From Allomyces macrogynus ATCC 38327 (lineage: Eukaryota > Blastocladiomycota > Blastocladiomycetes > Blastocladiales > Blastocladiaceae), in assembly GCA_000151295.1 (NCBI GenBank), contig GG745337.1:264195-328194 (forward strand): a stretch of DNA of 64,000 bases, read 5' to 3'. Shown one piece after another: positions 10,815 to 21,902 of this stretch. The notes beneath the pieces are model-generated. The model did not search any database. It was not told where the DNA came from and saw only the letters and a program-made list of their open reading frames with translations. A program made the translations under genes and the position numbers. Numbering within the stretch: the stretch's first letter is position 1; every line of letters begins with the position of its first letter.

Positions 10815-12645
10815 ATGGCGCTCTTTTGTGAAATGGCGACAATCACGAAGCGCATCATGTTTCTTGTCGGCATTCTGTTTGCGTGTGTGAGCGTGGTCCA
10901 AGCAGGATGGCCGCAAGGCCACCAGCGTAAAAAGGCTCTGCTCTCTCCTGGTCTCATCCATCTGCCCAAGGAAAACAAGACGTTTGTGCTGGGCGGCCGC
11001 ATTCGTCTTGATGCGACAACGACCGAGTACATTGACGATGTGGCCATGATCGACCTGAACCAAATCGTGACCAGCAACGACATTTCTGCCCAGGCAGTCT
11101 CGGTCGCACCCTTCAAGCTTCCCGAGGCTTCGTACCGCCACTCCACATTTGTGATTGATAATGGAAAGGGCGCCTATGATGCTTGGATCTTTGCCCCAGG
11201 CAACACGTCCGAGATTTGGCGCATTTTCGACCTGCAGAACCAGGCGACGATTGCACCGCAGCCGGTCAAGGAAAAAGTGTTTGCGTTTTTTCCAGCCTAC
11301 ATTTCGTCGTCGGATCCGCGGCCGAGCAACAGTGACACGTACTTTTTCGGAAACACAACGGCGAATGGGCAGGAGATCAGCACGATTGGGAACGATACGC
11401 TTTGGCGTTTTAACAAGGTTGGCGCTTGAACGAAAGAAGGATGGCGGTGGCCAGAAACAAGAATGGTTCCGTGCGCTCACTCTTTACTCTTTCTCCTTCG
11501 GATCAATTAGCAGGGGCTCTCTCGCGTCACGTACAACTCGCAAATGCGGCCGCCCGGTCGCGGTTGGTCCAGTATGGTGCAGTCCGGATCGTCTCTTGTG
11601 CTGACTGGCTCTGGCCCGATTGGGAATGACATTTGGATGTTCAGCACCATATCGTGGACCTGGTCGCAGGTTCGTGATCGCTATTCTCTCCCCTCAGTTC
11701 TTCTTTCACGTTCTCGCACACTAATTATTGCAAATGACTTCATGTAGCGTGGAGCCAATTTGACAGTTGACAGGGCCGACCATGCCATGGTCTCGTATGA
11801 CGGACCGGATAACTCGCGCTTTGTGATTGTCGTGGGCGGGTCTTCTGGCTCCATTATCGAATACTTTGACGCCGTCGATACGTCCAAAGATGCCATTGCT
11901 GGAACATTGACTGGCGATGGGACATCCACACTTCTTGGTGCCTCGTCGGTGTTCCTGCACGACTCTCACCTGTTCATTGTTGGTGGGTTGGTCAATGCGG
12001 ACGGCGATGGTCAGCTTCTGAGCATCATCAAGATTACTCCGACTCGTATCGCCAATGGATTCGCGCTCAACTTTGCGTGGGTGCCAACGTATACGCCAGC
12101 CGGCGTGCTGACCAACACCAACACTACTATGCCGCCCATTGTCGAAAAGACCAAGGGTATTGAACCGGGTACAATTGTGGGTCACCATTGGTGCAGTGGT
12201 GGTCATACTTCTCCTGGTTGTGGCCATACTTTTTGTTCGTCGCAGCAAGTCTGGTCATGAAAAACTGCCTCAATCCGTTCAAGTCGACATTGGCGGATCC
12301 ACTCTCGCCGGATCGGAAGCAAACTGGTCGACGGCTGGTCGGGACGCAACTGGGCCACCGGGCAGCTTCGATCATCCCAACCCCGCCGGGAATGCTGCAT
12401 TCATGCAGCAACCGCCTGGTCACACAGGGTATTCCGTTTCTCAACGTAGTCCTGTCGCGGTACCAGTTTTCCCCCAAGATGCTGCTGGCGACCGCTTTCT
12501 TTCGCCCAATCCGCCCATTCTTGCGACTACTCGTCCTCAAGTCCCGCATGCGCAGAACCAGTATGCTCCCGCACAACCGATCCAGGACGGCATGCGCACG
12601 CCTGCATCTTTGGCTGGCCCTGGCGTGGTGCCGGCTCACGAGTAA
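10815..12645 (+). CDS. Kelch-like type I membrane protein, copy B (frameshift near the membrane helix)
   Basis: Secreted/membrane beta-propeller-type protein of unknown ligand. Exons 10815-11417, 11514-11669 and 11748-12645. A signal peptide starts at one of two Met codons (10815 or 10857, MFLVGILFACVSVVQA), followed by GWPQGHQRKKALLSPGLIHL. Later motifs are TYFFGNTTANG, MRPPGRGWSSMVQSGSSLVL, FVIVVGGSSGSIIEYFD and VFLHDSHLFIVGGL. The frame then changes at about 12180: the extracellular part ends in one frame with GTIVG, while TIGAVVVILLLVVAILFVRR and a Pro/Ser-rich tail ending PAHE continue in another. Copies C-E run through this point uninterrupted, so a 1-2 nt indel (real or assembly error) is the simplest reading. 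Functional status is uncertain. Confidence 0.7.
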
Positions 12646-13315
12646 AAAATGGGATCGGGAACAGTATCCGCGGTGACAATTTCGTGGCGCTTTAGGTCTG
12701 TGTTGACCCCGTTGGTTGAAGTTTGCCACCCTCGACCGCGTTTGATACTTTTTTGATGCAAGTGCACTTCGGTCCTGAACGCTTGCTTTTGAGCGCACCG
12801 ATTACATCTTAGTGCCTCACCAGCGTCGGACCGTTGGGAAATGAATGAAATGTAACAGCGTTGTTGATGATGATCCACAACGTCAGCATGTCGACTGGAC
12901 AGAAATGGATGAATGGAAGCGCGGTGCGATCCGCTTCTGAGCGGTCAGCCCCTCCCGCTCCACGTGGGGTTGGCTCTCGATCATGGCACGGCTGGCTGAC
13001 AGCACACTTGCTTGGTGTGGCGCTTTTTTGTGCTCCGCCCGAGGAGGACTTCGGCTCAACACACGCCGCCGCGCCACCACTGTGAGCGAGAACAGCCATA
13101 AGTGTGTGGTTGTTCGTCGACTTGCTCGTCACAGACGAACAGAACACCAGCGACGCTCCGTTGCGCGCACCACCAAGCACGACCAGCAACCGCTCAAGGC
13201 ACTTGTTGCACACGCCCGGCACGCCAACGTGTAAGCCAACGCTGCTCGATACCACGTTGGATCACATCAGTTTACTCGCAGCCTCGACCCAACCCGACCA
13301 GCCCTCACGTCAACC
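12646..13315. other. Intergenic
   Basis: 670 bp between kelch-like copies B and C. Several short open frames exist on both strands, but none resembles a family or has splice support. Likely 3' UTR of B and promoter of C. Confidence 0.4.
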
Positions 13316-15096
13316 ATGGTCCGCGCTTGCCCATGGACCGCCGCATGGCGAAGACTGGCCGTGCCGCTCGTCATTGCGCTCCTCGTCACCACGTCCCTGG
13401 CCCCAGTCCATGCCGAATGGCCGCAGGGCCACCAGCGCAAGGCGTTGCTCTCGCCCGGCCTGATTCACCTACCCGCCGAAAACAAGACGTTTGTGCTCGG
13501 CGGGAAAATCCGCATGACCGCGACCGTGACCGAATCGATTACCGACGTGGCCATCATCGATCTCAACCAGGCCGTGTCGAGCAACAACATTTCCGCACAG
13601 GCCATCTCGACGGCGCCGTTCTCCTTGCTCGCGCCGGCCTACCGGCTCGCCACATTTGCCGTCGATAACGGCAACGGCGTCTACGAGGCTTGGATGTGGG
13701 CCAGTGGCAACTCGTCGTCGATTTGGCGCGTACCCGACTTGCTGAGTCCAAAAGCCGCGCTCGTCTCGCAGCCCGTCAAGGATAAGTTGCCCACCGTCAA
13801 TTTCCCGGGGTACATTTCGGCGTCGGAGCCGCGGAAACCAAGCGAGGCGGCCACGTATTTATTTGGGAATACGACTGCGAGCGGGCAGGAGGTGAGCGCG
13901 GTAGGCAACGATACGCTGTGGCGGTTTGACAAGGTAGATATGCTGGCTGTGAATTGTTTTTCCGAAGCGGTCGCGGTCGGAGTGGCGTCGGCTCACGTAG
14001 GTATTTGCCACCGGATCTAGGATGGTCTGACAGAAGTCACGCCGAGCTCGAAAACGAGGCCGCCAGGTCGCGGTTGGTCGAGTCTCGTGCAGTCCGGGTC
14101 GACGCTCGTGCTTACGGGTGCTGGTCCCGTCGGCAACGATATTTGGTCTTTCAACACCGTCTCCTTGGCGTGGACCAAGGTCCGTTACTTCTTTTCAGCA
14201 CTTTCCACCATATTTTCGCGACGCGCAACTGATGGCTCCCATTCGTCGTAGCGCACAACCAACCTGACTTCGGACCGGTTCGACCACGCGTCTGCGGTCT
14301 ACACGACCCCGAGCGGGTCGCGGTTCATCATAATTGTCGGCGGGTCGTCCGGGTCGGCCGTCGAGTACTTTGACGCCGACTCGGCCAAGGACGGTGTGCG
14401 CGAATCCGTTACGGGCGACGGCCCGCGATCTCTTCTCGGCGCCGCCTCGCTGTTCCTGCACGACTCGCACCTGTTTCTCGTCGGAGGGCTCACGGGCACG
14501 GGCGACTCGCCGTCGGGCCTGCTGCTGTCGATCATCAAGATCACGCCGAGCCCGGACGGGTCGGCGCTGAAGTTCGCCTGGACGCCGACGTATACGCCCG
14601 CGAAACTGGCCAAGGACAAGGACGATGGCGGGAACTCGCTGTCGACGGGCGCGATTATCGGCATCGTCGTTGGGTCGATCGCGTTCCTCGTGCTCGTCGG
14701 GATCGCCGAGTACGTGCTGGTGCGTCGCCGCCGGCAGCAAAAGAAGGCGCGGCAGCTGGCCACCGATTCCGCTGCGGACGACCGCGACTCGCTCGTGACT
14801 GCCGTCGACCCGACCCCCGCCGAGATCATTGCCGCCGAGCAGGCGGTGATGGCCAACAAGACGGGCGGGACCACAGGCGGCAGCGAATTGGGGACCCCGA
14901 CGTATTTCTGGGACGCGGCAGCGGGGACCGGTTCGCGCCGGCCCGTCTCGCCGCTATCTCCGGGCGAAATGTACCCGCCGATGACGGTGCCGCCAATGGT
15001 GTCGGCGCCCGGGTACGCGGCGGCGGTCGCGGTGCCGCCGGGACAGTATGCCGCAGGGCCGTCGTCGCATTCGCCTTATTCGTCGCAGGCGCGGCC

Positions 15097-15134
<38 letters not shown>

Positions 15135-15181
15135 CGGGCCCGGCACGGCCGCATGACGACGGACCGATTTACCTGGCGTGA
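13316..15181 (+). CDS. Kelch-like type I membrane protein, copy C (intact)
   Basis: Best-preserved plus-strand member: exons 13316-13933, 14021-14179 and 14252-15181 give 568 aa. Signal peptide (VPLVIALLVTTSLAPVHA), then EWPQGHQRKALLSPGLIHLP and galactose-oxidase/kelch-like repeats with glycine pairs (FVLGGK, FIIIVGGSSGS, LFLVGGL). A single transmembrane helix (IIGIVVGSIAFLVLVGI, about 14655-14715) is followed by an RRRR stop-transfer and a cytosolic tail rich in Pro, Ser and Gln with an 11-glutamine run. NxS/T sites such as GNTTASG are plentiful. The family is known in fungi as kelch-repeat membrane proteins with a C-terminal TM; a role as a surface receptor or wall sensor is inference. It shares exon phases with D and E (DG at the start of exon 2, a basic residue at the start of exon 3). 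Confidence 0.85.
15098..15130 (+). repeat. (CAG)11 microsatellite encoding polyglutamine
   Basis: Eleven perfect CAG codons in the cytosolic tail of kelch-like copy C. The other paralogues lack the run, so it arose after duplication and is likely length-variable. Confidence 0.95.
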
Positions 15182-15811
15182 TCGCTTCTCTCTCCTCCAT
15201 CTGGTGTTGCGAATTGTTTTGTTTTCAAGTCGGGGAACTAGCGCGCGTGCGTCGCTGATGTGCGTCTGGTCTGTAAGTCGTTTTGTATGGTCTTTGTCGT
15301 GACAAATCTCTCCATTTTGCAGTTGGGTGCGTCGATTTTCTTGAGAGCCTTGCATGCTCCAGGTATTGAAAGCATCGAGCAGGCGCTGCCACCAACGTTC
15401 ATCCTGCACCCATGGCCGAGCGCGCGCTTCATGCTGACCGGGTGGACACGACCCAGTCGGGCGGCTCGAGCACGGAGCAAGAGATAAGGAGGAGTGTTGG
15501 ATTGCTGTTTCATTCTGGATGACTGTTGAACAACGCGCGCAGGCAGGAACAACACATGCCGATGGCGCAACGGCATGGGCGACGCGATCACGCCATCTCC
15601 TTGCCTCCACCATGGTCGATATTTTCTTGGACCCGGATCGACCATTTCTCTTCGTCCCCGCGCCACCGCACTTGCGGCACTCTTCAGCATCAAGTTCTTT
15701 CTCGCCGACGACAGTAGCCGCGCCGGACTCCAGCTTCGCTTCGAAACTCTGCCCGTGAACGCATCCACACCGTGACCCAGCAATTCGCTCCAAATCTCCT
15801 GCTCGCCAACT
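15182..15811. other. Intergenic
   Basis: 630 bp between kelch-like C and DUG3. No coding region is supported; it contains the DUG3 promoter by position. No clear TATA box. Confidence 0.4.
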
Positions 15812-17055
15812 ATGTGCCGATGGATCTGCTTCAAGGCCAAGGCGCCCGTCCTGCTCGCCGACCTGCTGACGCGGCCGTCGCACTCCATCATCAACCAGTC
15901 GTTTGACTGCCGGCTGCGGCTCGATGAAGTCAGGCCGTTGAACGGCGACGGGTTCGGCGTTGGGTGGTATGATCCGGCCGAGGTACGCATTGCGCAGTTG
16001 CGCTGGTTGCGCCAGTTTTGAGATTCAATTTCTGACCGACTTGCGAATCACCTAGCCGTTTGAGCCGCCGTGCGTCTTCACGTCGGTCCTGCCCGCGTGG
16101 AACAACCCGAACCTGTCGCGCCTGGCTGCGCGAATCAAGTCGAATCTCGTGTTTTGCCATGTGCGCGCTGCGTCGAGGTACATTTACGCGACCCGGATCC
16201 CATCCCCCTTAAAATGACGCCGAACTGATCCTCCCCCGCGACCTGCACTACAGCGGGTTCCCGATTTCCGAGTCGAACTGCCACCCATGGAGCTACGGCA
16301 ACCTGATGTTCCAGCACAACGGCTATGTGGCCGGGTTCAACAAGATCAAGCGCGCGCTGCAGGCGCTGATCCCGGACGACATTTACCACCACATTCACGG
16401 TAATACCGACTCGGAGTGGTCGTTTGGGCTGTTCCTTACCCAAGTGCGTACCTTCTCCACCCGCTCCCTCCCACCCACTCATCAGAACTCACCATTTTTC
16501 TCGACATCCAGCTCAACGATCCGCTCCGCGCGCAATTCTCGCCGCACGAGCTCAAGGACGCGCTGCTCAAGACGATCACGATCCTGAACCAGCTCGCGAC
16601 CGCTGCGGGCATCGACACGCCGTCGCTGCTCAACTTCGCCGTGACCGACGGCCGGTCGATTGTGTGCACGCGGTACACGAACTGCACCGACCGCGAAGCC
16701 GCCTCACTGTATTGGTCGAGCGGGTCGAAATTCACGTGCGACGAGAACAACGAGTACCAGATGCTCAAGGCCGCGAAAAAGGAAGATATCGTGATTATTT
16801 CGAGCGGTACGCGTATAGACTTTGAGGTGGGGAGAACGGTGGATGGGGGAAACTGACGAGAAGAGTGTAGAGCCGCTCACGTTCACCAAATCGGACTGGT
16901 GCAAGATTCCAGACAACACGCTGTTCATGGTCACCCCCAACGTGAATGTGCTGCTGTTCCCGATCGAGGACGAGCATTGGAACCCAAAAGCTGACCGCGA
17001 GCCGGAAGTACCGTGGTGGACGGTCGCGGGCCGGATTCGTAGCGGGACCGAGTGA
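15812..17055 (+). CDS. DUG3: DUG3-type class II glutamine amidotransferase (glutathione degradation)
   Basis: Ntn-hydrolase subunit of the Dug2-Dug3 complex that opens the gamma-glutamyl bond of glutathione in the cytosol. Exons 15812-15982, 16056-16177, 16254-16443, 16512-16806 and 16871-17055 give 320 aa. The start is fixed by MCRW: Cys2 is the catalytic nucleophile after Met removal. Other family motifs: NGDGFGVGWY, FCHVRAAS, ESNCHPWSYGNLMFQHNG, HIHGNTDSEWSFGLFL and SSEPLTF (split by intron 4). The C-terminus ends with an NVLLFPIED segment as in fungal DUG3. The stop is 168 bp from the convergent V-ATPase F stop. A bacterial-type YafJ homologue is the nearest alternative, but intron structure and length favour DUG3. 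Confidence 0.93.
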
Positions 17056-17223
17056 GGAGTTTTGCTTGAGGTGGAGTTCTTTCGGCTCGTTATTGTAAAT
17101 ACAGAGCAGTTTTCGAGCAACTCGCTTGTTACGTCACGCGAGGTGCTCTCTCCCCGTGAACGTCCCAAGTGGAACGTGATGTCGCCCACAACAGGAACAA
17201 TGCCAAAAAGAAAACATTGCACT

Positions 17224-17898
17224 TTACTCGTTGCCAAACAGTTTCTGCACCCGCTTGAGCACCGAATCTGGCCGTCACACAAATTCAACTCATGGTTAGA
17301 GCCCCGAACCCCGTGGAAACGAGGCATGAGTTCGCAGCACGTACCCTTGGACGGGTCGTATGGGTGGTCCTTGGACGGAATCTCGAGAATCGTTGGGAAC
17401 GCGGCCTCGTGGTCGTCGATGATCCCGCGAATCGTCTCGGCAATCTATCGGGCGCGTCCACGAATCAGTTTTCGAAACATTCCCACGTCGTCATCAAGCA
17501 GAAAGCGGATCGTACGTGCTGGTTGATCAGGATAATGGCAATGTCGCGGCGCTTGAGCAGGTCCTGCACAAACTCTTCGATTTGCGGCTTGGTCGTCTCT
17601 GCACAATCGTTCCCAAACGCTGTTAGCAAACTGTGGAACACGGCGAGCAAGCACGCAAACGCGGTGACGCGTACTGTTGTCGACGACGAGAAAGTTCTTC
17701 TTTTGCCGCGCATCAATGTGGCCGATCCCAGCGAGCAGCAGGCCCGTCACCGTGTCCTATTGCGGAATCGGCTCATTCTCGGTCAATTGTTGCTCAGTGA
17801 CCAGCGAAAGCCTGGTTGGCTGGTCCATCGCGCGAACAGACCTCGTCGCCGACGACGGCCATCAGGTTGCGGTCCTTGTACTGGAGTGCCGAGGTCAT
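17224..17898 (-). CDS. VMA7: V-type H+-ATPase subunit F
   Basis: Small central-stalk subunit of the V1 sector of the vacuolar proton pump. Five short exons (17842-17898, 17675-17756, 17516-17598, 17345-17444, 17224-17267) give 121 aa, the usual size. Reading through them gives the family sequence in order: LMAVVGDE, DTVTGLLLAGIGHID, KKNFLVVDN, RRDIAIILINQH, IAETIRGIIDDHEAAFPTIL, EIPSKDHPYD and DSVLKRVQKLFGNE. All junctions are in phase with GT-AG splice sites. The gene is nearly invisible in simple open-frame scans because no exon exceeds 100 nt. It is divergent to the cyclin gene (335 bp between starts) and convergent with DUG3. Confidence 0.93.
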
Positions 17899-18233
17899 GA
17901 TTGGGTGAAGTTTGCAGATCTGGGCCTCGAGACGCTGTTGCGGCAAGTTGGTTTGCCTTGGTGTTTGGGTGCGTTGGTCCAAATTGCTGTCAAGCACGGC
18001 ATACATCTCAGCTGATGGCGAGCAACAAGACAACTCGGAAAGGACGCGTCGCGCTGATCATGCCACACCTGTCGCCTCTGGCATGGCAAACTTTACCGCA
18101 AGGCCGATCACGCTCAAGTTGGCCCTGGGCATAGGCACTTTTTGACAACGCGACCAACGAGCTCCCTCAATCTTTTCCGCGCTGCAACCACCCGCACTGG
18201 ACCCGCGGGCTGGCCAAGTACCGCGCGCCAACC
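17899..18233. promoter_or_regulatory. Divergent promoter region VMA7 / cyclin
   Basis: 335 bp between two divergent start codons, so a shared or back-to-back promoter. No recognisable TATA box. Confidence 0.5.
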
Positions 18234-19900
18234 ATGTTTCCACCGCCCGGACCAGGTATGCCCGGCGCTGTGGCCATCTCGTCAATACCCGCCGGTGGTG
18301 GATTCGGCCCTGCACCGCGCCCGGGGACCGGAATCATTCCCGCCGACTATATTCGCGTTCTAGCCGAGTGGTTGCGCCTGTATGTGCTCTCTCGGCAGTA
18401 TGGTCCCGGCATTGAATGGCGTTGACCAGACTATGCGGTGTTCCTCAGTCCCGTTACGACCACCTCGTCGGCGCTCGTCTACTTTTACCGGTTCGACCGG
18501 TACCGCAAGGCGAATAGCCAGTCGGCGCATGCGCACGGCCTGAAGACGGTCGACACGCTCGTACGTTCGCTCCGACCACGTTGCTCGCGCCATGCTGTCG
18601 TACTCCTGACCATGATTTCGCTCGTTGGCAGCTGTTTGCGACGGCGTGCGTCTACCTCGCGACCAAGACCACCGACTGCAACCGCAAGATCCGCGACGTG
18701 CTCAACTGCGCGCACAGGTTCGTCACGCCCAGCTCCATCCCTGTGTACAGGTCTCGCTCATCGCCTCCTGCCCTGTGTAGCGCTTTGCGCCCCGACGAGC
18801 CACCGATGCGCATCGACACCGCGCACTGGAAATTCCGCGAATCCCTGCTCGCCGCCGAACTCGTCCTGCTGCGCATTCTCAAGTTCGAACTGAACGTCGA
18901 CCTCGCGTATTGGCCCGCGATCCAGTACGTGCGCCACCTGTTCCGCGTGCATCCGGCCCCTCCCGCTCCACCCGTCCCGCCACCCGCTCCACCGTCGACG
19001 CGTGGACGCAGCCGGTCGCCATCTCGGCCGCGCGACGCCGGGCCCCGGGTCAGGCGATCGAACCGTATGTCGCCGCCGCCACCACCACCACCCTCCGCTG
19101 CACGTCGGCGCCAGCGCAGCCGGTCCCGGTCCCGCAGCCGCGACCGAGCGCGCGTTCGGGAACGAGATCGGGACCGGTACGGAAATGCACGACGCAGTCT
19201 GAGCCCGCAGTCGCGACGCGGATCCCGGAGCGGCCGCGAGCGGGATCGACGGCGGTCGTCGCGGTCGCGGTCACCCGCCGGGGGTGCCGCGCGGCGCCGG
19301 TCGCGGTCCCGCTCTCCGCCACTGCCACCGGGCGGACGACGCCGGTCGCGGTCGCGCACTCCACCACCGCCGCCAGGCGGCCGACGCCGGTCACGGTCCC
19401 CATTACCCCACCCGCGCGTTCGCCGCGCATTATCCCCACCACCACCTCCTCTCACATGGGCTCCTCCGCCCGCGCGGTTCGTCGTCGCTGACATGGCCGA
19501 CCAGTACCAGCTGCCGACGATCATCGACGTCCCGCCCGCCGCGCGTTTTGTCTTACAGACCGCGTGGGGGTTTGTGGCCGACGCGTACCTGCGCTCGTCG
19601 GTGCTTGGCTGGGCCGCGCACGATATCGCGCTCGCGGCCGTCGCTGTCGCGCTGGTGCTCGCGAATGCCGAGCAGGCGCCAGACGTGGACCAGCTATGTG
19701 CAGCGTTCCGCCGCCCCGCTGGGCCCGTGCACGAGGTGGTCAAGTGGATCGTGAACACGCACGAGTTGAAGCCCGTGCGTGGCTCGGCCGGAGGGAGCAG
19801 GCGGAGCGCGTCGCGGCGGAGTTTGGCGGCGGTGGTGAGTGCGAATGCGAGTGGGCCGAGTGAGGAGCCGGTGGGGATGACGAGTGCGCCGTCGTCGTGA
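18234..19900 (+). CDS. Transcription-type cyclin (L/K/T/Q-like) with RS-rich insert
   Basis: Partner of a transcriptional or splicing CDK by family. An N-terminal proline/glycine stretch is followed by the first cyclin box: [14 protein letters not shown], then [45 protein letters not shown], and [19 protein letters not shown]. Introns lie at about 18396-18449, 18561-18631 and probably 18719-18780. A second fold follows at about 19533-19755: [20 protein letters not shown] and [16 protein letters not shown], like the second box of cyclin K/L. Between them (about 18950-19480) is a continuous frame of Pro-rich and RS-dipeptide repeats ([19 protein letters not shown] types). Cyclin L has an RS domain, but at its C-terminus; here it lies between the boxes. 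Splicing out of the insert cannot be excluded. The stop at 19898-19900 abuts the convergent ARP4 gene. Confidence 0.72.
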
Positions 19901-19901
19901 A

Positions 19902-21543
19902 TCAAGGAATAGTGGACCAAAATTGGATTCTGCATTCGGCGTTGCTCAAACACACTTCTGTCGATGATGCTCTTGCCAACCTCCTCGTACTCCTTTTTCG
20001 AGATCCACAGCTGGTGGAACGTGCCGAGCGACGCCAGAATCGACCCGCCCAGCCATGCGCCGAATTTCTTTTCGGGCATGCTCGACGGCGAGTAGACCTT
20101 GATCTTGGCCTACAACACGCGCACACCCGGTCATCAGTCCTCCGCCCTCCCCACACTTCCACACCGCAAAGTGCGGGCCGTACCCCCGGGAACAACCCCG
20201 CCAGCTCATTCTGCACGCGTTCCGCAAACCCGGGCATCTGCGCGGTCCCGCCGGTCACAATCACGTTGCTCAGCAACCCAGGCCGCAAATCCACGTCGAC
20301 AGCGCGCACGGCCTGGTCGATCATTTGCGTCAAGCTCAGCATCGGGTCGCGCGGGACCGGCAGCGTCGCATGAGGTGAGTCGGCACCGAGCAACGCCGGC
20401 GGAATGAAGAGCGACTTGGGTTGGAAGAGGACCTCGGGCAACCGGTACCGCTCGACGGAAAAGACATTGTTGTACCCGCACGGGAACTCGTACGGCTTGG
20501 AGGTCGCGCGGAAATCGTGTTCCCGGAAAGTGGTCGTCGACACAGCGCAGACGGTTTCCTTGAAGTCGTGGAACGTGCGCTGGAGAGTGGGCATCGATGG
20601 TCAGTGCCTGTGGTCGTGCCTACGGTTGTGGGGACCACGCAATGTACCGTAAGCGCCAACCGGTGAAAGCTCGGCGTCGTGTTGGGCCGGTCGCGCAGAA
20701 TCACCTGTGCGGGCTGCGCAGGCGCAACGGCGAGTTTCTTGCCGATCATGTACTGCGGCTGGATGTTGATCTTGTTGAAGGCAAATGTGAGCAGCGCCTG
20801 GTGCGACAAGTGGTCGCCCGCGAGCGCCTGGTGCACGACACCTTTTTTCAGGATGTAGCCGTCGTGCACAGGGGTCACGGACGTCATCCCGCCGCCGCAC
20901 TCGATCACGAGGGCACCGCCCTTGCCTGCAGCGAATCTGCGGTGGGGTCAACGGTGGGTGGTGAGGAGCGGTTTGCGGGAAGTGGAGTGTGGGGGTGAAG
21001 ACGCACGAGGAGAGGACGGGTGTCTTGGCCATGAAGAACGCGGGGAAGTCGAACGTTTCAAACGCGAGTTCGACGGCGCGTTGCCGCGCCTCGGGCGGGT
21101 TCCATGCCGGTTCAGCGACGAGCAACGGGTGCTCCTCGGGGTTCACGCGCAGGTGCTTGCGGAACGTGTACTCCCAGATTTGCTCGTAGGCGTCCCAGTC
21201 GGAGACTACACAACAGCCACAGTCAGAACTCGAATTCGGCAAGAACGGGGCCGACGTTGACAGAGTCCATACCGACACCCTCAGTCAACGGATTACGCAT
21301 CTCCATGTTGGGCCGCCACAGCGTGCTCTCGCCCTCGCTCACAAACCACTGGCCGTCGATGCTTGCCGCCGCCGCTGGCGCCGGTTCGCCATCCACAGCC
21401 ATGGCGTCAGAAGGTGGTGGCGGAATGTAGCCAACCGACGACGGCATGTACAAGTCGGGCGTGTCCTCGCCGGCCCATCCGGCTTTGGTCCACGTGGATC
21501 CGACATCGAGAACAAGCGCCGAGACCTCGTCTAGTCGTGCCAT
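19902..21543 (-). CDS. ARP4: Actin-related protein 4 (chromatin remodelling / NuA4)
   Basis: Nuclear actin-related subunit of INO80, SWR1 and NuA4-type complexes. Exons: 21273-21543, 21007-21205, about 20582-20936, 20184 to about 20581, and 20109 downward. Diagnostic sequence in order: [88 protein letters not shown] and the C-terminal [38 protein letters not shown]. After IIDR (about 19965) the frame does not stop where homologues do; it stays open antisense through the cyclin gene. In a neighbouring frame a stop occurs at 19902, which I use as a provisional end. An indel or an unrecognised final splice may explain this. The gene is divergent to ORC4 with 359 bp between starts. Confidence 0.88.
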
Positions 21544-21902
21544 TCATGGTCAGCGGCGTGGTTGGGTGGTCGGGCGCGGTTGTAGGCGAATTGGACCGAC
21601 CTCCGCCGTAGGTTGCTGTTGCCATGGTGTCGGTGTGTGCTGATGGTCGTTGCGCGGCGCACGCGCGTAATGCAGGTAGTTTCTGGTGGCCGGGCAAGAC
21701 GGCGCCGTCGTCGTCGAATTTTTGGCGAGAAGGTGATCGCAGCGACCACGGCGCGCTCGATGATGGAGAACGTGACATGGGCTTGCTTGGTGGTGCCTCT
21801 GGCAGGCCATCTCACCGCACCCTTTCCGCGCGTTGATTCTCTCGTCCTGCTCTCCACCAACCATCACAACCATCAGCGCAACACGTCCGAAGGGCAGCAA
21901 GC
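21544..21902. promoter_or_regulatory. Divergent promoter region ARP4 / ORC4
   Basis: 359 bp separating two divergent chromatin/replication genes; likely a shared bidirectional promoter. No clear TATA element. Confidence 0.5.

Noticed and set aside
12154..12181. A 28-nt GT-AG intron that would restore frame in kelch-like B
   Set aside because: Shorter than any other supported intron, and it would remove part of the TM helix that is conserved in paralogues. An indel explains the data better, though I cannot exclude it.
18652..19900. Long minus-strand open frame opposite the cyclin gene
   Set aside because: Arg/Ser/Gly-rich antisense of RS repeats and GC-rich codons. Only the ARP4 C-terminus upstream of about 19965 is conserved.
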